This document shows, piece after piece, positions 22,199 through 35,000 of a stretch of 64,000 bases of DNA. Below the pieces are notes generated by a model, which made no database searches, had not been told where the DNA came from, and worked only from the letters and a program-made list of their open reading frames with translations. The position numbers and the translations under genes are program-made. Each line of letters starts with the position of its first letter. Position 1 is the first letter of the stretch. Origin of the DNA: Jaapia argillacea MUCL 33604 (taxonomy: Eukaryota; Basidiomycota; Agaricomycetes; Jaapiales; Jaapiaceae); assembly GCA_000697665.1 (NCBI GenBank), contig KL197713.1, forward strand, positions 1,266,593 to 1,330,592, given 5' to 3'.

Positions 22199-22621
22199 TT
22201 TGAAGGGCTGAGGTGTAGAGGTTCGGACGAAAACATGAATAGTTGTTGGGGATTTTGGGGTGTAATTCTGTTCATTTGGTTTTTTTGTTGATTTTTTTTA
22301 TGCTATCGTTGTTGTTCCAGAGAGGTTTTGAGCTCGAATCCAGTCTCGGATGTACTGACGTGGTCGTTGGGAGGGTCAATGAGCCTATCGGCGACCTGGT
22401 GTTGTTCTCTGTGTAATATTTGCGCTCTTGCCAGGTAGTACGTTCTATAGTCTTATGATAAAACAATATGCATCCTCACAGGCTAAGTTGATTTCTCTCT
22501 AGGACTCAGGGTGAAGTAAAGGGCCATCCGACATAGACATACCAACAAACGACAAGTCGACAACGTGGCAAAAGCTCTGACATTTCCGGTTTTGGAAGTC
22601 TCAACTTTTTCTTCCACTGGC
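22199..22621. other. Intergenic spacer before TIM54
   Basis: About 420 bases without a gene. A T-rich patch lies near 22275-22300. The right part should hold the TIM54 promoter and 5' leader. Confidence 0.5.
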
Positions 22622-24204
22622 ATGAGCACCGAAAATGCCTCAAACAACGCCCCACCTCCTCCTTCTCCTCCGAAATCTGGCGCTCGCATAGTACTCGAAC
22701 GAACAGGAGTACCCTCCTGGGTCTTTCAAAAACCCAAACTCCCCTCACGAAACTGGCTCATCTTCATCTCGGTCGTGTCCACCTTGACCGGATCCTACCT
22801 GTATGACCGCCAACAGTGTAAACGCATCCGTCGAGAATACGTTGACAAGGTCAAACACCTTGCTGACGAACCCTTGGGAGTGTTTGATTATGCAAGGAAG
22901 ATCACCGTATACGGGGGAAAGTGGCCTGGGGATGAGGATTATGAAAGAAGTATGAAGTATTTCAGGAAATACGTCAAGGTGAGCTCTAGCTGGCTACTGG
23001 CACTTGTATGTTGAGTTGACGCGTAGTTCTCTCACCCTCTCAGCCTATCTTAGTTGCCGCCGCTGTGGACTATGATATGGTGAAGGGTAGAAGGCTTGGG
23101 GACATCACGGATCGAATAGCCAAAGAAATCCAAGCTCGACGTCGCCTCGAAGCGGGGTTGGACACGCCTAGTAGCGCCATGCCCCTTCCCACAGATCAAT
23201 CCCTAGAAACCAAGAGAAGGAGGGAACTTGAAGGAGGGATTGTGATTGTTGGAAGACCGACGTTTAAAGAGTTCATGGCTGGGTTAAAGAAGGGTTGGTC
23301 TGAAGGTTTGGAAGTTGTTGACCCAGAAGAGAAGTTGGCGAGGGAGCTGGAGAGCGATGGGCATTTCGACGAAGAGGAGGAGCCTCTGGATACTCATGCG
23401 AGTATAGGATTCGTTGCCGGTGATGAGGAACCCATACCTACGCCATCTCGTCTCCCACCTTCGACGTCCATCTATTCACCCATCCAACTGCAGCCCCCCT
23501 CCTCACCATCCCAACGCCCCGGCTCTCCTGTAGACTCGTCATCCAACACTGCTCCTTCCGTTATACCCGAACTACCTCCCTTACTTCTCGTCCCCTTCGT
23601 CAACTATCTCGGATTTACCCAAATACCTTTAATGCTCTGGGAATTCTTCAACGAGAGGAAAAAGGTCCAGGCTGGGTCGGAAGCCGCCTACTCTCTCATC
23701 ATGAAACAAACTCGACCATTCACTGCATCCTCCTCCGCACCCTCCTCCTCCACTGAGTTTGTCTCAGAGGATGTCACACAACAAACCCCTTCGGAAAGAA
23801 AATTAACACCCTCCTCCGCCACAGTCAAGACCGACCTTGACTTCGACACAGACGCCGAATCATATTACAAATCCTCCCTTCGTAAAATCCCTGACGAGAT
23901 CACCAAAGCCCGAACTGAATACTATGCCTCCCTCCCCGCTAAGCTCAAGACTGCACGGGACTTATCGAGAGGACTCAGAGAACCGACAAAGGACGAGAAG
24001 AATTATCCGCCTCCAACCGAAGTGGAGTTGCGCGCTGAAAGGATGAAAAAGGAAGTCAAGTGGAGGAAGGATCTAGCTGGTTGGCTCACTGTCAAACCAG
24101 AGACGGACGTTGAGTGGGATGAAAGGTTCAGGAGTGCGCTGAAGGTTTTTACAGAGCCGACGGAAGGCAGCAGAGATGATGGGTTTGGAAGTTCGTCGAT
24201 CTAG
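22622..24204 (+). CDS. TIM54: Mitochondrial inner membrane translocase subunit Tim54
   Basis: Tim54 is part of the TIM22 complex, which inserts carrier proteins into the mitochondrial inner membrane. Two exons (22622-22978 and 23044-24204) give about 505 residues. The family signature is clear: WVFQKPKLPSRNWLIF, a single membrane segment (NWLIFISVVSTLTGSYLY, about residues 40-58), YDRQQCKRIRREYVDKV, then KITVYGGKWPGDEDYERS and, after the intron, PILVAAAVDYDMVKGRRLGD. The C-terminal region with a low-complexity Ser/Pro insert around residues 260-300 is expected in the intermembrane space. The start at 22622 is preferred over an in-frame ATG at 22565 because it gives the usual short, polar N-terminus before the membrane segment. 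Confidence 0.92.
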
Positions 24205-24330
24205 AAAGTTGCATAATCCTTGCTTTATTACACTCATCGTCTAATGGAATAATCGTACGCCTGCTCATGGATTGTCGATCACAGCGAGAATACAGGGAAG
24301 GCCATCGTAACTTTAGAAAAAAATGGTAGG

Positions 24331-27300
24331 TCATTGCGTTTTATCGACGATAACAACAGAGCCGCTCCTCAACCACGCATCAAACTCTGCCAAATCGTCA
24401 TCATTATCGACGTCGGTGTCCTCAAACCAAGGATCTACAACGCCTGCCTGGTCGCAAACTTCAGCTGAAGGTGGAGTGGGATCGTCGAATTTCGGAGAAG
24501 TTTGTTGGAAGAGCTTGTTTGTCAATATCGGGATGCGCTCGTCGGCAGAGGTGAGTTCAGGTGTAGCCAGCCCAGGAGGAGGAGGGGCGAGGTCGAAGAG
24601 ATTTTCGTTGAACTTAAATTCTTCTTCCGGTATGGGAGAATAGCTTCCAGCGTCAGGAATAGGCGGCTCATCGGCGAGAGGTTGGTCGTCTGAGAAGGCA
24701 GGTAGGAAGAGAGGCTCTTTCTGACCAACATAGTTACCCTTTCCCTTTGAGGGAGGGTATATATGAGGTAGAAATACATAATAAGAGTGGGAACATACCT
24801 GCGCCGGAGTGTGAAATTTCGTTATCTCGATTCGTTTAGGTGGAGGGGTGAGGAAATCTTCCGGTAGTGCTCGTTTATGGGATTGTTGTATCATCGGGCG
24901 AGGGCATTGGGGAGAAGGGATAGGGGAGGCGGGGAGATTCATTGTAAGGGGCATCGTCTTCAAGGCGCCAGGTACATCCTTCGGCTCGGAATCCAAGTAT
25001 TCGTCCCATGGCATATCGCGTATCAATTCGTCGAACTCAGGGTTCGAGTAATTTGTGTCTGAGGAAGGTGCAACCTTTTTCGCCTTGGTGGCAGGAACAA
25101 TATTGCCTAGCAAATCCAGCGGTTCGGGAAGATCTTCATCATCCGAGTCGTGTCGCTTGGGCTTGGGCTCCGGAGAGTCTCGAAGATCCATGAAGTCGAA
25201 GTCAAAGTTAGGCTTAGCCTTCTTCCTCGGCTCGTGGGAGGAGGCACTCGAGAGGCGATCATCCAACTTCAATCGACGGCCTTCTGGGAGCTTCAGACCC
25301 GTAATACTGCTTGTTCGTTCGTGCAGCGATTCAAGCTCTCGCATCCGGTGGTCTGGATGATTTGGATTCTTCTGCTTTGGCTTTGGCTTTGGCTTGAGGA
25401 CGTCAGAAGGCTCCACGATATGGACGAAACTGTCGAGTCGGCGTTCCTTCGTCTTGTTGTGTTGTCCCTTTGTGTTGTCGTTACTTGACGATTCTCCTTG
25501 ACGCCTCTTGGATGGCGGAGGCGGCTTTGCGATACCGTCCCGACAGCTACAAAAGAATCGTCCATATAGGGGGGGTAGGCAGAGGCCGAGACTGACCATA
25601 AATGCAAGCACTTTGTTTTGTCCTTACATGCGTGATTACATCTAGATCAAATGTGGACGAAGATTAGCGGAGGAATTAGGTCAAGACGCACTCGTAGTTG
25701 CCATTGGGAAGCTTCATAGGTTCTGGAGACTCGGTAATGAGATCGATAGACACAGCTAGCTTCCTGGAGGGCTTCTTCGTTTCAATACGAGGGGAGGCCC
25801 GCGAGTTAACATCCTCTGTTCCTCGTAATTAGTAAGGATGCATTCAATGCAATGAATAAGTCAAACTATGCGGCTGGGTGAGGTCTTTGATTGTTATATC
25901 TCCATCGTCGTCCACCTCAACGTTCCAGAAGTTGGGGTCATCTTCCAATCCGGCGAGGTCCATGTCCTAAGAGACGTAAATAACGCACTAAAGGATCACA
26001 ACAAGTCTTACGAGGGAAGTCAAGGGACGGGTATCGAGGGTTGGATATTTCCTAGCGTCAATATTTGGTCGATAGGTTTGCGTTACGGTGGTACCAGCGA
26101 TGTTCTCCTGTTTGGTCTTATTAGATGTTGGACGCTGTTCGCAGAAGAGAAAGCCTACTGAAGTAATCAGAACAATCACCGATTGACTTGGCTTGGTTAG
26201 AGTAGCGATGATGGAGAAGGTCTTAGTGTCCTTCAACGATCGTGTGCTGGGGTAACGTGTGAAAAGAGGGTACAATCCTGGAGAACGAATGGCCCTACGG
26301 GATGCGTCGAAAATCAACGAAATCGAGGTCTGAGGTGGTAGTCAATACGGCGGTGTGCTCAGTCCCTCGACCCTTCCGCTTCTTCGATTTCGGAAGTGAA
26401 GAGCCGTTCAGGATCAACCCACACGAAATGGAAAGTTCAACTTCCACCGCGGCATTACCAACGCTGCTTCCGGTCTCTTGCACGGTTAATAAGTACCTGG
26501 GAAGCTCGGAGAGCAATCCCAGGACTTCGTAGCCAAAGCCGGGGCGTCGATTGAGAAGCTAAGGCGTGAATGGGATGATGTCAAAATATCGAGAATTGCA
26601 CAGGCGTACGGTTTCGATGCGTAGTGGATCCTGTTTTCGCAAGATGTCGAATGATGTGATGCCGTGTTCAGCTAGCACCTGGAGCGCCGGTGAGAGATGA
26701 TAACTTGGTAACAATGAAACCGACCGACCTGCAGTCTGGAGATGATTGCTTTGTTGTCAGCTCTGCTCTCGCAACTTGTTTCAACTTACGATTTTTCACC
26801 GATTTGTTCAATCTGACGGAGCACAGTTGGGCGATCCTCCCATGCCTTACCCGTGAGACAACGCAACCTATACGGGAGATAGAATGTCAGTATCATCACC
26901 GGTTCATAAAATACGAGAGACAACGTACAGCTCCAATCCATGCTTTATCTGGGCGCCAGATCGCCTCACAAGAGCTACCTCCACGATGGCTACAAAAGAA
27001 GGATAGAGTCGGGTGACCATCCCGTCGTCGACAGACTTACCTCTAGCAAGTCGACCAACGTGGCGAAACACTGCCACAGACTCCATCACAGGCTGACTAT
27101 CCCCTGATTTATACTCGGCGGAGTTCAGAGTTATTCCACCCAGAATGGCCTCCAGTCGGATGAATAAGAGCAATGGCGCACAAACGGTAGTGAAGTCTCA
27201 CCTGGATGAGGATAAAAACTTTGTCGGAAGTCTTCTCTACTTTCTTAATTTTGAATCGAATGTCACTATGGTTGCGGAGTTTGTTGTATATCTTGCGAAC

Positions 27301-30300
27301 CCGATCTGAGAACAAAGTCCACAGGGAGGGGCGAGATATATACCTGCTTTTCCCCACTTCGCAGTTTAAGATCTGAGACCCTGCACGATTGACAGTGAAT
27401 ACAGAGAAGTGACGAGGAAGAAACATTCGTACTCATCGCAGTTGGCTATCACCTCGAGCTAGCAACAGTACCAATAAGTCGTCAGTCGAAACGAGAAGAC
27501 AAAGAGGGTACACACAATTTCTCGGATACTGGCACGCTCCGGCAGTTGCAGAATCCCACTCATCTGAGAAGGAGTAAGCCAACGCAGTCATACAACATCC
27601 CCACACGTACCGTTCCTTGTCGAATGTAGAACTGCAACACCCACAGCTGAGTCTAGGAATACGAGGAAGCACGATATACGCACCTTTGCCATGATATCGC
27701 CGAATTCAGTGGACAAAAATTTCTTATCTCCATCTTCGCTCTGCGTAATAAGTTGATTCTCCTTCAGCTTTGCGATGCTCTGTATCACCATCTCATCAAT
27801 TCCGTTCTGCCAAGTCTGATCGGCGTCTTTCCCGTAATGCGTAGGATTCTTCTGAATTCGGACGAATAAGAATGAGTTGTGAAGCCATTGCTTGGCGGTG
27901 TCAACGTTAGTTATGGTGCCCAGACCAATTTCGGAGTTGATGTGCTCCGAAAGATTTTGGTGGAGGCAGCTCTCGAGTATAGTTTTGCCTTGAGTCAAAC
28001 CTTTGTACTTGGCTTCCAATTCGGATTCACAGAGAATGATTGCGATCCCCTCCTTGTCTACATAGGGTGAGAGCAAGGTCAACTTGACAACAGGTACTCA
28101 CCAAATTGAGGGCGACCCTAGAAGATTTTGATTGATGGAACGTCGGGAATGAGAGAGACCCTAGTAAGTACTCACAGCTCGACCGATCATCTGCATGATA
28201 TCCAAGTCCGAGTACTCCTGCATCATGTTATTCTGAAATATCTTCACTCCCTTGATGACAACAGTGTGTGCAGCTGGCGGAAGTAGCTCATTAGCGCAAA
28301 TAGTGGCACAGGCTAACGAAAAATACTCGCGTAGGTTGACTCCGACGGCAAGAGTCTATCACAAGATTTAATGGCCACGACAGATTCGAGTGGATAGAGA
28401 AACTCACCGATGTGGCAGACACACATCGAAGAATCTTCTTCATATACAAGTCTTCTGTAGTTCGCCTGTCATCAAGACTTAGCCCAGCGTGGTGCACACC
28501 GATTCCGAACGCAGCAAGTTCTGAGTGAGGTGACACGGCTTCAGCGATCGAGAATCGTTTCCTTCTCGGGACTCACTTTCCAATCGCTTATCATGAAACG
28601 AACATTGGAATCTGATCAAAGCCGTCAAAATAGGTATGTGGTACGGACAAAGCTAAGGCGCACTTCTTTGGTTGAGTCCACGGCAAAGGCTGCTTTCCTT
28701 CCATAGCCTTCTCGTATTCCTTCATTAGGTGCTCCGCCGTGGAAAGTACGCCTGGCAACGCCAAAGTCAGAATCAAGTCACGATATCATAAAATAAATTC
28801 GACGAGATGTACCGACCTTTCCTCGTGGCGATGAAAATGAGAATGGGCTTATTTGACGTATGTTGCTGCAATAAAGGGAACAACTTGTAGTCCAGACTCT
28901 TCGCAAACACGAAATCGTTTTGGTTCTTATTTCGAGGGATACCGTAGACGAAACGCGTAAGCTTGCAAGGACGAAACTCTTCACCAAACTGTGAATACAG
29001 GGCTTCAGGAATGTGTTAATGTGGGCAAGAGCAAGTATACCTCGAAAATATGTGCAGGCCCAGAACGATGGGCATCTTCGATCCAACTAGCGATATCCTG
29101 GATATTGGGCACTGTCGCCGACACGAGGACAAATCGAACTGCCTTCCCGCGCGTTTTCATACGCGAGATCACCACCTCGAGAGTGCTTCCACGAGACTCA
29201 TTTAGAATGTGAACCTACTCACGACGAAGAGGGATCAGAATTTTTTCGTCAGGTTAAAGGAGAAAAAGTTGAAGATGAACCGCGCACCTCGTCGACGAGG
29301 AAGAGCTGGATCTGGGAGAGAATTTGTCCGTGATCGCCCCTACAATGGCGAAAGAAAGAAAATTGAAAGCGATTACATCCAGATGATGATGCACATACCA
29401 ATTTCTCGTCAAGCTATCCCATTTCTCGCCCTGTTTACAACTCATCAAGCGCTGCGCGCACGTCCGATCCACAAACCACGTACAGTTGTAATGCTATGGG
29501 GTGAAGGTTAGTAACTCCACATTAATATGATGGTTGAGGACGAAGGCTTACATCACTGATGCGTTCTTCGCATCACCCCAAGCACTCTTACCAAAATGAA
29601 CGGTGTCTCCCGTGAGTTCGCAACCTGGCCGAAATAATATCCTGTCAGACGAACTCGAGACAACCCCTGCTGGACGCACATTTTACACCCAGTGCATCGA
29701 ATTTTGCAGACCAGTCACGGTATCGTTCGGAACACAACGCCTAGAGTGGTGCTAGCGATAAATCGATCGATCCCAAACGAAGATAGATGCTGCGATACCT
29801 TCGTCGGGGCCATGTAGATACACTTCACGCTCTGTTTGTTACTGGCAGCTTCCATTAGCACACGGATGATCGCAAGCTCAAACAAAACGGTCTTCCCGCT
29901 ACCCGTTGGGGCTAGCGATCACCTTCAGCTAATAAACAAAGCTACATATAGAAAATCCAGACTTACCGCTTATGACCTAAGCGGAATTAAGTCGAGGCAT
30001 ATAAATACCCAGTTCATTGGTGTTAAGACGACTTGCCATGTTCTCATCAGAGTGCACTACCTGAATTAAAAAGTGGTGAAATACGAAGTGGCGGCTCTGG
30101 GAGAAGGGGACAAAAATACCAGATCATAACATTTGGATTGAATCGCATTGAACACTCCAAACTTGAACATTGCTCGATAGATGTCGGCTACGATGGTAAC
30201 CCCAAGGTCGCGGTCAGCTGCCAAGGGCTGGAGGACTTAGACCGAGGATACGCACGTAGTTCAGAGACAGGTCTCAGGCGTATTCCATGTGTATTTTTGG

Positions 30301-30934
30301 GATGTGAACCCACCGAATAGGCCGGCCCCGCGTTTGTGTCGCTCTCACCAATAAGATAGGTCATTCTTGTGCCATGCCCAGTTGGAGCGTACCGACTGAT
30401 TGGCTGATGGGAGTTGGACAATAGAGGCTGGGTTAAATATGATTGGTCTGCTGGATGGTTAGGAAATGAAGCGCATATATCAAAGTATGAAACCCACTGT
30501 GATGCTGCTGTTGAGAGGGTCGAGGGAAAGGAGATTCTGATTGGTGTCCCAAAGAGTGGTCACGATGCAAAGGTTGATCAAAAGTGTGTTGATCTTCATC
30601 AAAATTCTTGTATATGGTATGATCTTCGGAGTGTCCAAACTGCTCGATCTCATCTTGATTGAGCTGAGGCTGATGGTGAAGCGTATACTGAGGGGGGTGG
30701 TAGGATGTGTATGGACCGGGAGGAGATGGAGATGAATTCTCTATTTATATTGAATGTGTTGAGTTGATCAAAGCCTAAACTGATGCGCATATACACACCG
30801 ATCTCGTCCGTAAAGTCACTGGCCAGTTCATCGTATCCAGCCATAACATGACCGGCTTCATGGCCGTAGTTCGAGCCATACTCATCAGCATCAAGTCCAC
30901 ATTCACGAGCCATTTCAGCAAAGTCGTCGTCCAT
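24331..30934 (-). CDS. MER3: MER3/HFM1-type meiotic DNA helicase
   Basis: A Ski2-like/Sec63-containing 3'-5' DNA helicase that promotes meiotic crossovers by extending D-loops in the ZMM pathway. The gene is split by many short introns. From the start at 30934 ([20 protein letters not shown]), motif [20 protein letters not shown] lies at about 29913-29860, preceded directly by an intron. The DEVH box is split by an intron (LVDE from about 29303, VHILNES from about 29220). The motif III-type VLVSATVPN follows. Motif [11 protein letters not shown], lies near 28195 with GRPQF in the next exon. Sec63-type helical exons follow from 28.1 to 26.5 kb. A Cys/His cluster ([11 protein letters not shown], then HLCCRDG across an intron near 25585) matches the C-terminal zinc finger of HFM1. 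The tail to 24331 is acidic and disordered. I did not resolve every exon join. Confidence 0.88.
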
Positions 30935-31151
30935 GGCGAGTCTGAGATGTGAAGGTCCAGGAAAGAGGTGAGGACAAGCCAGTTACGCGTCGGGGTCACG
31001 GGTACCCAAACCGAATCCACGTGCTCCTGCGTCACGCGACCTCACGAGACTCGGGAATATTGTGACAGTTGTGACTCACCGCGTTTCCGCCACAGACCAC
31101 CACCGTCTCTCGTGTGCTTGTTTTCTGCTCTCGACGTTCCTATCATCGACG
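30935..31151. promoter_or_regulatory. Divergent promoter of MER3 and CKS1
   Basis: Only 217 bases separate the two start codons. The spacer holds an exact ACGCGT at 30985-30990 and CACGCGAC near 31033. ACGCGT is the MBF-type cell-cycle box of yeasts, and both flanking genes are cell-cycle or meiosis genes, so joint control is plausible but unproven. Confidence 0.4.
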
Positions 31152-31649
31152 ATGGCTGAAGTCGCCTCTCAGAACCCAGGGAAGCAAATGGAGGATTACA
31201 TTGAAAAGTAAGCCAGGCTTTCCCCATGCCAGCGTTGATGTTGCTCACAAATTCTGTTCGATTCCAGGATTCACTACTCGGATCGGTACACAGACGACGA
31301 GTGGGAGTACAGACATGTCATCCTCCCGAAACCCCTCTTGAAGATGTTACCGAAACCATACTTTATGGACGATGATAGCGGCTGTCTTCGTCTCTTGACG
31401 GAAGCGGAGTGGAGGGGCATCGGCATTCAGCAGAGTCTCGGGTGGATTCATTATGAAGTCCATGGTACGTTCTACATGGCATTTCCCAATCTAGCACATC
31501 CCGGATGCCCGCTGATCTCGTCCCATGTAGCTCCCGAACCCCATGTGCTCCTCTTCCGTCGACCGAAGCACCTCGCTAATCAGCAGCAACAGTTGTTACT
31601 GCAACAACAGCACATGTTGAATGGGAAGAAGGACGGAAGGAGGAAATAG
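31152..31649 (+). CDS. CKS1: Cyclin-dependent kinase regulatory subunit Cks1
   Basis: A small adaptor that binds Cdk1 and phosphothreonines, promoting multisite phosphorylation. Three exons (31152-31207, 31268-31464, 31531-31649) give 123 residues. The family core is complete: [26 protein letters not shown]-type [16 protein letters not shown], the hinge [16 protein letters not shown] with the conserved H-x-PEPH strand-exchange region formed by joining exons 2 and 3. A Gln-rich, then basic, tail ([18 protein letters not shown]) extends beyond the core as in other fungal Cks1 proteins. It diverges from MER3 across a 217-base spacer. Confidence 0.95.
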
Positions 31650-32032
31650 ACCCAAACCCATCAAGTCGACCGTTTCCTCCACCCGATTATTAGATTCCGG
31701 CCTTTTGATCAATATCCCTGTCACCCCTTGTCAATTCCTTCATCTGGTTTATCAGTCGCTGTTTATTGTCCGTGGTCCCGTTCCTATCGCACTGTGTCAT
31801 CATATCTTGTTGTGCTGTTCGTTGTCGCATTTGTATCTGAACTGTGAATCTCCATTTCTTAGCTTGAAAACTAGTCAACTGTCGCCCATCCTGACAGTCC
31901 ATGCTCGCGGACGCAAAGAGGACGGCCAAAGTGATCCGCGCCTCTATCGTTGACAAATGAAAAGGGAGGTAGAGTTGTGATTAAGTACAGCTAGTACAGG
32001 ATAGATCGCCGACCAGCAACGACTAAAACCTA
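31650..32032. other. Convergent 3' flanks of CKS1 and the M16 protease gene
   Basis: About 380 bases between two gene ends. No coding sequence is supported; it should hold both 3' untranslated regions. Confidence 0.6.
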
Positions 32033-35000
32033 TCAAAACTTGGATAAGGGTAGATCGCCCCATTCTACAATTGGTTTCGGGTCTCCCGAAGGCTTCAACG
32101 ACGCCTTGAATGCTTTTACATCCTCAATATATGTCACCCCCTCACGCTTTTGCGTGCCCTCGTTGTCCTCGCCTTCCCCTTGTACCGGATGTTGCTCAAC
32201 CAGTTTTGGAATCTCCAAAAGCAGTTTCTTCATAGTCTCGGGGTCAGCACTCGGAGCCAGAAGCCCATGCCAGTGCTTGGCAAAATCGGTGATCAGCGGA
32301 TCCTCTTCGTCATCGGCGAACTCCTCTTCTCCCGACTCATGCTGGTCAACCGGAATGGTAGATTCCTTGACAAGAGTTTTGAAAGCGGTCCGAGCGGCCA
32401 AACCAACCTTCTTCGGTGGAGGCTTTTGTGAGCGTAGGTGAACTGAGAGTTTCGAGCGATTTGGCGACGAGGGGTGGATGTGAGAAAGGAAAATAGAGAG
32501 GACGTCATCCTTGGTGACACTTTGCAGTACCTCTGCATCCTTGGCACCTAGAATCGGAAACGACGTAAGTCCCTGACAAAGGAAATAGAAAATGATCATC
32601 TCACGTCTCAGAAAATCTAAGAACCCAGAGTCGATATGGCCCCAATATCTATTCGTCTCCTCTCCAATATTCTTCGGCTTCTCCGTCCACTTCCTCTCCA
32701 GTCCTTTCTTCTGCTCCTGGAATTCCTCGTCACTCATCTCTTCGATAGTCTTCTTCATTCCGCCCAAAAATGCTTCAACTCTCTCTTCCAGATAAGGTGG
32801 TGGTTTCTCGCTCTGAACAACCAACCGCAGCCCCTTCTCGCTCTCACCAGCCAAGTGCCACGCTGAACAAGAAACGATGTATCCGAGTTGCTCCTTGGTC
32901 CGTAGAACGTTGAAGGCAGGTTCGGACAGGATTTGGGCAAGGAGAGAGGTCACAACCCGAAAATGTTGGTCGAGGAGGGAACCCAGGTGGAGGTAATAAG
33001 TGAGCGAGGAGTTGGGCTCGTTGGGATTCGGAACGGTTGTAGCCCAGATGTAGTTGCAGGCTAAGGAAAAGGAGGTCAGACCATACCATCAGTCGGCAGC
33101 TGGCGACGAACGGACCTGGAGGGAGCAAGAGTGACCGATCAAGGACGTCTGACGGTGCAATCGGTTTGGGGGCCAAAATGTTCTCAGCCATTTCGACTAT
33201 CCCAATGGCTTCCTGGAAGTTGATAAATGTGATTAGCCATATTTTCGTCTGAAAGGGGGGGGGCTTTTATCTTACGCTCTTGTACATGTTACCCAACACC
33301 AACATCCGGATGTTAACAGTCGAAAGCAGTTGCTCTGCATGAGCCTGGATCTCTTCCGGGGTGACGGCTATACAAAGTAAATCCGTCAGTATGGAAGCGG
33401 TACCGAACTAGAAGTGAGGGCTCACCAGCTATTTCAGGCAGCTTCTCCTGGAGTGTCCACTGCTTTTCCGTGATGAGATAGCGACCATAATACTCGGAGA
33501 TGGTATAACTCTGGCCAAGGAAAAAGTTCTGCCACTGTCGCTTCACCTACAATTATTGCGTACGTGAGCTTTGCCATCCACGGTAAGGCAACACTAGGAA
33601 ACACGGACCTCCTCCTTCATGACGTTCAACCGCTCGGGATCAACCTTCAAGTTCTTGACACTCTCCAGGACGTGTCGTGCTAAAAGAGGGAGTTTGTCGT
33701 TATACCCACTCAATGCCACGAATACCCCCAAAGGATGGGAAGCAAAGTTGTACGAAAGGCCAGCAAGATCGGCGTCGTAGGAAAACTCAGTGAGGGAGTC
33801 AACGACCAAGTCCGTGAATAATCTAGAACGGACGTGAACAGGTATAAGGGGATAGCACATCAACGGGACATACCGTGACATAACGGAGGCTTTGGGTGAA
33901 GCGTTCGCAAATGGACTGGTGATTGGAATATTTAGTCGACAGCAGAGATGATGAACGCGTCTACGCACCTGCGAATTTCGATGATCACACGAGCTTTCGG
34001 CACCCAGAACTGATCGTCTTTCTTGTGCCATAAACTCGATAACGGGGTTTCGCGAATGAGATGAGGTCGTTGCAGTGGCTGACACAGATTTAAGATCCGA
34101 GAACTCCAAATGCGAGGAAAGAGTACTCACTTCCGCGACTTCGCGCTTGTCGACATCCAGGTTAGTCGGGATGAACTCGTTGGGGCCCGGTAAGAAAAGT
34201 TGGGGGATGTCATTTGGGCTCGAAGCCTGCAGTGTGGTCAGCTCGACGCGAATCGCGGAACATGTGCGTCACAATACACACCTCCTTGAAGAACTGATCA
34301 TCAAACCTCTCAACACGATACTTCGTCCCGTACCACGGCTCGCTTTCCCAACCCTTCTCCTTCTGTTCGGGAGCAGCAACTTTGTCATGTTCTTGCTCTC
34401 TAGCCATCAAGACCACTCGACCTTTCTCGACCTTCAGCCCCTCCAAAACCTCTCGAACCTCTCTCTCACCCTTACACATGACTTCGCCCTCACAGTCGAC
34501 AACATCCTTCTCGTCCCAAGGCCATGTCAATTGCGGTGCACTGATGACCAGCTCCCTCGGCACCGGCCAACTCATATGCTCTGCAAGCCAGACAGCATAA
34601 TCATCCGGTCGCTTCTTTTCCGAAAATCTAAACCTAGTCGACGCGATGGTACTGATTTCACTCTGGTTCCACGAGGGGAAAGGAGAGGAGCGAAGGAGAT
34701 TGAGATACTTGAACGTTGCGAGTGTGATTTCACGGTGGTTTTCTGGATTCAAATTGACATTGACGACAGACATTCGATACAAAAGAGAAAGTACTCACGG
34801 AAACCCTCAGTAGTCAGATAGGCTGTGATCTTGAACATTCCGAAGCCCCTCGCGAGATTCTGCGCGCCACTGCTCAAACCTGTGATCCATCCCTTATTCT
34901 TCAGATAGGAGTGAAGAGAGCCGGGGCCTTCATGGCCGGTGAAATGAGCAAGGAAGCTTGCAGGTTTGTGGCGCCAGTTCGGTGGTTGGTAGTCGAGGGG

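Noticed and set aside
23018-23024. ACGCGT inside the TIM54 intron
   Set aside because: A lone hexamer in an intron is expected by chance; it is a reminder that single ACGCGT hits elsewhere are weak evidence.
34075-34821. A 248-codon plus-strand frame
   Set aside because: It lies antisense to exons of the M16 protease and has no domain.
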